Assembly: GCF_014202945.1 (NCBI RefSeq)
Contig: NZ_JACHHW010000002.1
Location: 124,001 to 188,000 of the forward strand
Reading direction: 5' to 3'
DNA: 64,000 bases
Source of the DNA: Zhongshania antarctica
Lineage (GTDB): Bacteria; Pseudomonadota; Gammaproteobacteria; Pseudomonadales; Spongiibacteraceae
The notes under the pieces are model-generated. The model made no database searches, was not told the origin of the DNA, and was given only the letters and a program-made list of their open reading frames with translations. Shown piece after piece: positions 53,267 to 63,100 of the stretch. Within the stretch, counting starts at the first letter, position 1. Every line of letters begins with the position of its first letter. A program made the translations under genes and the position numbers.

Positions 53267-54202
53267 CTATTCCCGCCACGGGAGCGGCGGTGCAATGAGC
53301 GGCGCGCCGTCAAAGCCGGAAATACTGCCGAAACGAGAACCTCCTGCTTCCCAATCTCGCTGGGCCTGAGTAATTTCCGCGCGGCTGTGGCCAACAAAAT
53401 TCCACCACAGCGTAATATCACCCGCAAAAGGCTCGCCGCCTAAAAAGATAATTTGGCTATTGGGGCTTAGCGTTACCCGCAGCTCATTAGCACCAGGCCT
53501 AAAATACGCCAAATCATTCTCTACAAAGCGCTGACCGCAGACCGCAACGTCACCTTGCAGCACCAATATGCCGTACTCAAAACGCGTGTCCAAGGGCAAA
53601 TGAAGCTCATCGCCCGAGCGGCTGACAACATCCACCGCCAATAACGGCGAGTAAATTTTTGCAGGAGACTGCTCGCCTTCATAGCGCCCGGCTAGCAAGG
53701 TAAGCTGACTATGTCCTTGCCACCAGACTGGCAGCTCGGGGTAGTGATCGAAAGCGGGCTCGCACTCCCGATCTTGATAGGGCAGCGCAATCCAGAGTTG
53801 CGCGGCGTGCAATTGTTCGCTACCGGCCAAAGACTCCTCGGTGTGGCTAATGCCACGCCCCGCTGTCATCAAATTGACTTCACCAGGACGAACCTCTGCC
53901 ACGTTGCCAAGGCTGTCGCGGTGCAAGACCGCCCCCGCTACCATCCAGGTAAAGGTTTGCAAACCAATATGAGGATGGGGCCCCACCTTCATGCCCGTGC
54001 CATCGCGGAAAACAGCCGGGCCAGCATGGTCAAGGAAACACCAAGCCCCGATCATCCGCCGCTGTCTTGAAGGGAGAACGCGATTAACCGTTATACCGCC
54101 GCCAATTTCCGCGCTGCGAGCGCTAATCTTTTGAATGGGGTCTAAGTGGCGTGGACAATCTGAAGACTGCGAAGCCTCTGAATCATGCTGCTGATTACTC
54201 AT
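53267..54202 (-). CDS. Pirin-family protein
   Basis: A 311-residue bicupin. The metal ligands His76 and His78 (GPHPHIG), His120 and Glu122 (GISHTEES) are all present in the N-terminal cupin, which fits the quercetinase-competent pirins (YhhW-like). The C-terminal cupin contains FLGGEPFAGDITLWWNFVGHS. Bacterial pirins have been tied to quercetin dioxygenation or to redox regulation; the role here is open. It is likely a single-gene unit in a 124-base gap to the Kef gene. Confidence 0.92.
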   Translation of the reverse strand: MSNQQHDSEASQSSDCPRHLDPIQKISARSAEIGGGITVNRVLPSRQRRMIGAWCFLDHAGPAVFRDGTGMKVGPHPHIGLQTFTWMVAGAVLHRDSLGNVAEVRPGEVNLMTAGRGISHTEESLAGSEQLHAAQLWIALPYQDRECEPAFDHYPELPVWWQGHSQLTLLAGRYEGEQSPAKIYSPLLAVDVVSRSGDELHLPLDTRFEYGILVLQGDVAVCGQRFVENDLAYFRPGANELRVTLSPNSQIIFLGGEPFAGDITLWWNFVGHSRAEITQAQRDWEAGGSRFGSISGFDGAPLIAPPLPWRE

Positions 54203-54262
54203 AATATCTCCATGAAGTAGACACTATTTTCCGCATTAGACCTCAAAGACTAGCAGCAAGCC

Positions 54263-55114
54263 TCACAACTGAGCAATGATCTTAGAGAAGCGCTCAATCA
54301 TGGGCATCACAATTTCTGGCTTGTCCCAATTTTGCATGCCCACCCCGATATTACAGCGGTCTACGCCGCAATCGCGATAGTATTTAAGTAAATCTGGGGT
54401 CACCTCGGACATAACCACCAAGGTAATCTCCGCCTCATTCGGCTTGCGACCAAATTCAGCGAGCAAATCGTGAAACGCCTTAATGGCGGCCTTTACATCC
54501 GGCAAAGCCACGTCGACCGGCATCCAGCCGTCGGCCCACTCCGCCGTGTGGCGCATACCCAACGGCCCCATTGCACCAAAAATCATTGGCGGACTGCGCA
54601 GTGGTTTTGGCTCAAACCACACCGGATCAAAATCGATAAACTCACCGTGAAATTCCGGCGCCTCATCGGCAAACAGAGCCCGAGTCGCCGCCACGGTTTC
54701 CTTTAATACCGAATAGCGTCGCTGCCAAGGCTGATGGCTGACGTTCTCAAACTCTTCCTGATTCCAACCCACGCCGCTGCCGATCAGCACCCGGCCGCCC
54801 GAGAGGCGATCTAGCGTCGCAATTGTCTTGGCTTGGGAGAATAGTTCGCGCTCCATCAGCAGGGCAATGCCCGTACCGAGCTTTAATGTTGACGTCGCCG
54901 CGGCCGCCGCCATCAGCGAAATATACGGGTCCATCATTTCTTTATACGGTTCTGGCAACGCCCCTCCTGCGGGATATGCCGTGCTGCGGCAGCGAGGAAT
55001 ATGACTGTGCTCGCCATACCACAACGACTCAAAGCCTGCGTCTTCCAGTGTTTTTGCCAATTCCGCCGGATTGGGATCGTTTACCGTATTCATCGAACTG
55101 AAGCCGAGATGCAT
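54263..55114 (-). CDS. LLM-class flavin/F420-dependent oxidoreductase
   Basis: A 283-residue luciferase-like TIM-barrel oxidoreductase. ESLWYGEHSHIP, LKLGTGIALL, LSGGRVLIGSGVGWNQEEFE and HTAEWADGWMP are the landmarks of the TIGR03619 subgroup. In actinobacteria it uses F420; in proteobacteria FMN is more likely. Substrate unknown. It is 60 bases upstream of the pirin gene on the same strand. Confidence 0.9.
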   Translation of the reverse strand: MHLGFSSMNTVNDPNPAELAKTLEDAGFESLWYGEHSHIPRCRSTAYPAGGALPEPYKEMMDPYISLMAAAAATSTLKLGTGIALLMERELFSQAKTIATLDRLSGGRVLIGSGVGWNQEEFENVSHQPWQRRYSVLKETVAATRALFADEAPEFHGEFIDFDPVWFEPKPLRSPPMIFGAMGPLGMRHTAEWADGWMPVDVALPDVKAAIKAFHDLLAEFGRKPNEAEITLVVMSEVTPDLLKYYRDCGVDRCNIGVGMQNWDKPEIVMPMIERFSKIIAQL

Positions 55115-55290
55115 AGTCGCGTCCTATCTTATTATTGCTGTGTAGTCGCTTAGTCTAGGTGCAAGCGCGTCGTTGCAGCTATACCTCACATTGATGAGAT
55201 GGCATAAGCGGAAAAACCGAGACAATACTAAATGAAACCTCGGCATTTTTATTAGAAGAGCTGGGCAATTAATGCGCGATCAAACCGCGT

Positions 55291-56088
55291 TTATTGCTGA
55301 TGCCAGAAGGGCATACCCAAGGTTGGAGTGGATGGCGAAGCGGTTTGTCGCTCCGGCATTGCCCCCGCCAAGGTAGCTTGGCGGCCCGCCGTAACGGCAT
55401 CGCGAAAGGCTCGCGCCATCAATACCGGATCCCCCGCCTGGGCAACTGCGGTATTCAGCAGAATACCGTCGTAGCCCAACTCCATGGCCTGCACCGCGTG
55501 AGAGGGTTTACCAATACCGGCATCAACAATGAGCGGCAGCTCGGGAATTCGCTCGCGAATAGTTTGTAAATTATAGGGATTCATCAGCCCCCGCCCAGTA
55601 CCAATCGGCGAGCCCCAGGGCATCAAGACCTGACAACCCACATCGCGCAAGCGCTGGCAGATCACCAAATCATCCGTGCAATACGGAAATACCTTAAAGC
55701 CGAGTTTAATTAACTGCTCAGCGGCCTCAACAGTGCCAAGCGGGTCAGGCTGTAAATTATAATCATCGCCCACCACTTCCAATTTCAACCAATCAGTTTC
55801 AAACAACTCCCGTGACATCTGCGCCAAGGTCACCGCCTCTTTTACGCTATGGCAACCCGCCGTGTTAGGCAGTAGGGTTTTATTCAAACTCTTTAACTGC
55901 TGCCAAAAGCCCTCGCCGCCAGCTTCGCTCGGCGACTGCCTGCGCAGCGACACAGTAATAATCTCCGAACCCGAGGCAGTAATCGCTTCGCGCATTATTG
56001 CCGGTGACGGATACAGCGCGCTGCCAATTAAGAGGCGGCTGTGGAAGGTTTGGCCGTAGAGGGTCAAGTTGTCTTGATTTTGCTTCAT
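55291..56088 (-). CDS. thiG: Thiazole synthase
   Basis: A 265-residue TIM-barrel enzyme that builds the thiazole phosphate from DXP, dehydroglycine and ThiS thiocarboxylate. The Schiff-base Lys102 is in [28 protein letters not shown] and [29 protein letters not shown] are family signatures. ThiO supplies dehydroglycine and ThiS the sulfur, both encoded just upstream. The 112-base gap to thiS holds an inverted repeat. Confidence 0.97.
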   Translation of the reverse strand: MKQNQDNLTLYGQTFHSRLLIGSALYPSPAIMREAITASGSEIITVSLRRQSPSEAGGEGFWQQLKSLNKTLLPNTAGCHSVKEAVTLAQMSRELFETDWLKLEVVGDDYNLQPDPLGTVEAAEQLIKLGFKVFPYCTDDLVICQRLRDVGCQVLMPWGSPIGTGRGLMNPYNLQTIRERIPELPLIVDAGIGKPSHAVQAMELGYDGILLNTAVAQAGDPVLMARAFRDAVTAGRQATLAGAMPERQTASPSTPTLGMPFWHQQ

Positions 56089-56110
56089 TGCTAATTCCTG
56101 CTTTACGCTG

Positions 56111-56202
56111 GATGGGAGACGAGAGACGCTAAAAAATTAAAACCCGCACTAATCTTTTTTCCTTCGCGTCTCCCATCTCCCGTCACGCTTCTCCCGTCAT
56201 TC
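56111..56202. repeat. Inverted repeat with 7-base units between thiS and thiG (sequence variant)
   Basis: GATGGGAGACG (56111-56121) is matched perfectly by CGTCTCCCATC (56167-56177) with a 45-base loop. The right side continues as 7-base units near CCGTCTC (CCATCTC, CCGTCAC, GCTTCTC, CCGTCAT) up to the thiS stop. The unit sequence differs from GTCNGAC, but the design is the same. Confidence 0.65.
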
Positions 56203-56404
56203 AACCGCCTTGCACTGGCGCCAATACATCCACTTGATCACCAGCATTTAAACGCAGATCGCCATACTGGGATCGCGGAATAAAGTCGCCATTTATCGCT
56301 ATCGCAATTTTCTCGCACTCAAAACCCCATAGCGGAAGCAGCTCAGCTAGCGCTAAATTCGCATCGCATTCACGGCGTTCATTATTCAAACTAATTGAAA
56401 TCAT
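56201..56404 (-). CDS. thiS: Sulfur carrier protein ThiS
   Basis: A 67-residue ubiquitin-fold protein ending in VQGG. The terminal Gly-Gly is adenylated (by ThiF) and becomes the thiocarboxylate sulfur donor for ThiG. The start MISISLNNERREC and LAELLPLWGFECEKIAIAINGDFIPRSQY are typical. thiF is not in the window. It starts 29 bases after the thiO stop. Confidence 0.96.
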   Translation of the reverse strand: MISISLNNERRECDANLALAELLPLWGFECEKIAIAINGDFIPRSQYGDLRLNAGDQVDVLAPVQGG

Positions 56405-56433
56405 TTGGGCGCTCTATCCATCAATCTCTCCAC

Positions 56434-57540
56434 TTATACCGCAACACTATCTGCAGTTTGCTCCGCCAACATCGCCAACGCCTGTTCCACCAACTGTGGG
56501 CTGAGCAAGTAACCATGGCGGTATAGGCCGTTCACCGTTAATAAACCCACCTCGCCATTCAGCACCGGCAGATTATCGGGCATCGCCGGGCGACAGTGGG
56601 CAAAGGCGTGAAGCAAGCTCGCCTCCGCGAAGCCGCTGTGGACGCTGTAGAGCGCCGACATCAACTCCAAGGTCGAGCGTACGGTAACCGGCTGCATCGA
56701 TTCACTTTCAATTTCAGTTGCGCCAATCACATAGCGATTGCCAGGGCGCGGCGAAATATACAATTTATAACGCGGGTGCATCAGCCGCACCGGCCGCTGT
56801 AAATTCACTTCCGGCGCGTGCACCCACAACACTTCGCCGCGCACGCCGCGCAAACCCGGCAGCTGAGCTTTAGCACCTAAACCACGACTGTCCACCACCC
56901 AGTCAAACGCTAGCGTTTCATCACTTAAAACAATACGCTTTGGCGCAACGCTGACGACCTCACGATGCTCATACCACTTGCCACCCAGCTTGCTTATCGC
57001 GATTTCTAGCGCCAACAGCAAAGCCCAATTATCGAGATAACCTTCGTCGGCAAGAAACAAGCCCGAGCTATAGCGGTCCGCTAATTCCGGTTCTAAACTC
57101 CGCAGTCGCTCACGGTCAATTCGCTCCACCCCATCAAGATGATCGGGGACTTTCGCTTGTAACTGTTGTTCAAAATGTCGCAAGCTGGACTTATCTAAAT
57201 CGTGGGCCAGCACCACACTGCCGGCCATGCCGTAGTGAATGGTTTGCCCAGTTTGCTGTTCTAATAAAGCAATCTGTTCCGGCCACCAGCGCAATGCCAT
57301 TAGCCCCCAATCAAACACCTGACGCTCGGCACTGGCCACTTCGCTATAGGGCGCCAACATCGATGCCGCCACCCGCGCTGCACTCAATTCTCCTTCGCGG
57401 CTACCCCGGTCAAAAAGACTCACATGATGCCCTTGCTGCAAGAGCTTCCACGCGAGGAGGCGGCCAAGGAGGCCTGCACCGGCGATACCGATATTAAGCG
57501 AGCCCGACGTCGGATGTCGGATGTCGGACGCGTCGTTCAT
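56434..57540 (-). CDS. thiO: Glycine oxidase ThiO
   Basis: A 368-residue FAD-dependent amine oxidase that turns glycine into dehydroglycine for ThiG. The Rossmann motif GIAGAGLLGRLLAWKLLQQGH begins near residue 18. GVRGEVLWVHAP, SPRPGNRYVIGATEIES and the C-terminal GLYRHGYLLSP are ThiO features. The first ~14 residues (MNDASDIRHPTSGS) are encoded by the right half of the 57498-57574 hairpin (in RNA order), with the ATG in its loop; no better start lies downstream. This N-terminal extension is probably a consequence of repeat sequence and not part of the fold. Confidence 0.94.
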   Translation of the reverse strand: MNDASDIRHPTSGSLNIGIAGAGLLGRLLAWKLLQQGHHVSLFDRGSREGELSAARVAASMLAPYSEVASAERQVFDWGLMALRWWPEQIALLEQQTGQTIHYGMAGSVVLAHDLDKSSLRHFEQQLQAKVPDHLDGVERIDRERLRSLEPELADRYSSGLFLADEGYLDNWALLLALEIAISKLGGKWYEHREVVSVAPKRIVLSDETLAFDWVVDSRGLGAKAQLPGLRGVRGEVLWVHAPEVNLQRPVRLMHPRYKLYISPRPGNRYVIGATEIESESMQPVTVRSTLELMSALYSVHSGFAEASLLHAFAHCRPAMPDNLPVLNGEVGLLTVNGLYRHGYLLSPQLVEQALAMLAEQTADSVAV

Positions 57541-57574
57541 TCGTCAGACCCCAGACGTCCGACGTCCGACTCGC
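57498..57574. repeat. Heptad-based inverted repeat, copy 3, spanning the thiC/thiO junction
   Basis: Arms 57498-57530 and 57542-57574 are complementary at 26 of 33 positions (28 counting G-U pairs in RNA) around an 11-base loop. GTCGGAT-GTCGGAT-GTCGGAC units are visible on the plus strand. The thiO start codon (57540-57538) is in the loop, and a GGGG stretch that could serve as its ribosome binding site is in the stem. The arm begins 2 bases from the thiC stop. Confidence 0.88.
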
Positions 57575-57576
57575 CC

Positions 57577-59694
<2,118 letters not shown>

Positions 59695-59778
59695 GAGCGG
59701 CTAGTGTAGGCTGCAAGATTAGGTTTGGCAATAGAGGTGCAAGTACACGAACGGCATATTGCATAAAAACTAATGAGC

Positions 59779-59802
59779 ATGGCACTTTTTTAACAGTGCC
59801 AT
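59779..59802 (-). terminator. Hairpin after the DUF6447-like gene
   Basis: ATGGCACT and AGTGCCAT form a perfect 8-bp stem, 15 bases past the stop at 59817 on the minus strand. No T run follows directly, so terminator function is likely but weak. It separates the small gene from the riboswitch. Confidence 0.45.
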
Positions 59803-59816
59803 AAACAGGCAAAATA

Positions 59817-60020
59817 TTACTGAGTAACTTTGGGCAAACTCTCAGCCAAGGCTTTTGCATAAGCATTGCGTGCAGTTTGCAGCATCGCCAAATCCTGTTG
59901 CACAGCTGCAATTTTTTGGTCTGCGACCCTTAGATTCATGAGTTGGTTTTTCGCTTCGTTATCCAAACTTTCGAGCGGGTACTCCTTACCGTCGATTTTA
60001 ATCATTTGTTCTTGATTCAT
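59817..60020 (-). CDS. Small DUF6447-like protein downstream of the RTX gene
   Basis: A 67-residue cytosolic protein. KIDGKEYPLESLDNEAKNQLMNLRVADQKIAAVQQDLAMLQTARNAYAKAL combines a short beta-hairpin with a helical C-terminal half. This resembles proteins labelled DUF6447, which I recall as often sitting beside large type I-secreted RTX proteins. The function is not known. It starts 104 bases after the RTX stop, beyond that gene's terminator, so it may have its own promoter or depend on read-through. Confidence 0.72.
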   Translation of the reverse strand: MNQEQMIKIDGKEYPLESLDNEAKNQLMNLRVADQKIAAVQQDLAMLQTARNAYAKALAESLPKVTQ

Positions 60021-60087
60021 AAATCATCCATTTTATGTAAAAAAATGACCTCCACAACTTTCGTCATGGAGGCCGAGGGGAGTTCAC

Positions 60088-60118
60088 CAAAGAAATGCCA
60101 TCTAAGTCAGATGGCATT
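60088..60118 (-). terminator. Intrinsic terminator of the RTX gene
   Basis: AAATGCCATCT and AGATGGCATTT form a perfect 11-bp stem around a 5-base loop, 6 bases past the stop codon, and on the minus strand the stem runs into TTTCTTT. Confidence 0.8.
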
Positions 60119-60123
60119 TCAAA

Positions 60124-63100
60124 TTAAACGGCGAAATCAACCACATCAAATTGCGCAATGGAACTCACGCCTACCAGAGTGATCTGCAAATCATTGCCGT
60201 TCAACGTTCCATCATCGTTAACATCTACCCACAAAGTGTTGGTATCTGTCTGGAAGACGTAATCCATAACACCATCGTTCTGGGTGAGCGCACCTTGGGC
60301 CTGACCAAAACTTGCTTGGTTACCCGCAAAGTTAAGGCCATTTAGATCTGACCCACCAGCCGGAGCCGGAGCTACTGCTATACCAGCAAACATTGCTGCA
60401 AAGTCCACGTCGATCACATCAGTTCCGCTTACAAAGTCCATAATTTGATCGATAGTAGCAGCCCCAGTTGATGACTCCGCCTTAGCGTCGTAGTCAAAGA
60501 TATCCGCGCCAGCACCACCTGTCAGCAAATCTTTACCCAAACCGCCAGTAATAGTATCGCTGCCAGCGCCGCCATTGATGATATCGTCTGCAGCACCAGT
60601 CAACAAAGTATCGTTACCCTCACCACCAGTTAATACGATATTCTTGGCAGTAACCGAAATCGCACTTGCATCAACTGCTGCATTTGCAGTATTACCAACA
60701 ACATTCACCAAACCGGACGCATCGATAGTTAAGGAGTTAACCCCTGCACTTAAGCTATTTAACACTGCATCGCCAGTTACCGCTCCAAATACTATACTCA
60801 CGTCTGCTCCATTTGGCGCAGCAGTAGAAATAAGATCAATAAATTCTACACCTCTGAGGTTATCAAGGTTTGCAGGTACTGAGTTATCAGCTTCCAAAAC
60901 CAGGCGGTCAGCAACGTTGATACCGGCAGTCAACAAATCCCCAGCATCGATATCTGCGGCTTGTCCAAATACAGTGATTGCACCCTTAGCGGTCGCACCA
61001 ACCAATGTATCCGATCCACCTGCAGAAATATCGATTCGTAATGGACCAGTGAAGCCTTCACCAACGTTAAAGATATCATTGCCATTGCCGCCAGTAATAC
61101 TGCTTAAACCTGCGGCCAAACCAATTGAGTTGATCGTAACTTGGCTACCGGCACCATTTGCCAAAGTCAAATTCTCTACACCATTCCAGTTGAAGAAAAT
61201 CTGGTCGTTCAGCACAGCACCTGGGGTCAATATCTGCACGGTGTCATTACCTGCGCCACCAATAACAGTATCAGCAGACGTAATACCTTCTTGGCCAGCT
61301 GTGGCGTTGAAAGTAAACAGGAATGTATCGTTGCCATCTCCGCCATCTAGGTAATCAATACCTTCTGAAACCCCAACCAAAGGAGCCGCTAGGTTATTGT
61401 CTGAGCCTGCTGCAATAATGTCGTTGCCAGCACCACCGAAAATCTTGTCATCGCCAGCGTTACCGATTAAAAGGTCTGCACCTGCTCCGCCATTCAGAAC
61501 GTCATCACCCGCTGTAGCGAATACCTGATCAGCTTGGCCTGTACCAGTGAAGGTAACATTACGCATGGTCAAGCCAACGTTGCTTTGTTCAAACAAGAAG
61601 GCGTTCGGCGCTCCCAGAGTTGCCGTTGTTGTCAAGCCTGACGCATCTACTGTGCCATTGAACAGAGTAGTTCCTGGGCTATTTTGCTCTATGTTAATGA
61701 ATATAGAGTCGGTAGCGCCAGTCAGGGTCAATGTGGCGGAATCGTCTAAGAAGACATTGTTAATGTTTACCGTTGAAGGGTTACCAGCAACATTACCGTT
61801 AACGGTATTTTGCACAGCCAAATTAACTTGGCTGAAGCCGTTTGCCGTTAATGCACCGAATGCGTCATCATCAAGGCCACCCTCTTCTACAGCATCACTG
61901 CCTGCATAGCTCACATTTAAAACACTTTGACCTGCAGCGGCAGTGAACGTAGCAGAGTTAACATCGTCTGTTACAAAACTAAATTTCTGAGCATCGCTGA
62001 CTTGAGTTACAGTCACGAGGCCAGATATATCCAGATCTTGCACATTTGGTTGGTTAGGAACTCCTGGGAATACCGCACCGGCATCAGTAAATGTATCGTC
62101 GAATACAATAGTGCTGAAGCCATTGGCCAAAGAAGCATTTAGGTTTACATTTTCAGCAGCTTCATTCCAAACATCTACTACCAAGGTTTCAACCCCAGTG
62201 GTCTTCGCCAACGCTTGAGCCACAGTATCACTAACTGAGTCTATAGTTGTCGCTGCCGATGCCGCGGCATTGAAGTGGATTTCCAAGGTGTCATTACCAG
62301 CACCGCCAACGTATGAGTCATTGCCATTTAAGCCGACAGAAGACACTACAACCAGATCGTTGCCGCCTTGCATTACGATCGCGTTATTGCCTTGGCCAAT
62401 TACCAAGGAGTTATTACCGGCAGCACCATTAAATGCGATATTACGGTCTGCTGCACTTGGCCCAGCTAAGGCATCACCCAGCAAGTTAATGTTCAGATTA
62501 CCAGTTAAGGCTGCAGCATTGAAGGTAGTCACATCGTTGAAGATAGCAGGAGCTGCATCTTCGGCGAGGTTACCCGCACCAGCTACATTTGCATTACCTG
62601 ACAGATTTACTGTTGTGAGGTTATTCACACCAGTAATGGTGCCGCTACCAATAGTAGTGGTTGCCGCAGCGTTTCCAACTACAGGACCATTTACAGTCAG
62701 ATTCAGAGTGTTTATGCCCGCAGTTTGAGCAGCATTGAAGTTAAATACCGCACCGTTGGCATTGTTCATATCGACATCAAGCACGTTATCGATATTCTGG
62801 GTACCAACTTGTGAATAATTAATAGTGGTTACAGCTGCGCCATCTTTTTGAATAAATTTCGCATCATTATTCAAACTATTTACGGTAAAGAAGTTACCCG
62901 CTTGAGAGGTATTGGTAATTTGTTCAACATCTGTAGCGCCTGCAAAATCCAAGGTCGTCAAGGTATTACCTAAAATACGCGCTTCAATATTTTCAACACT
63001 TACCGAGTTCAACACCAAGTTGCCGAAGGTATTATCCGAGAGCTTTAATGTATCACTGCCGGCCTTACCGTCAAAGCTATCCGCAGAGCCTAAGGTGTGC

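Noticed and set aside
60575-61354. A 259-codon open frame on the plus strand
   Set aside because: It is the shadow of the repetitive RTX gene, with Ser/Thr/Pro-rich content produced by the reverse of Gly/Asn/Asp codons.
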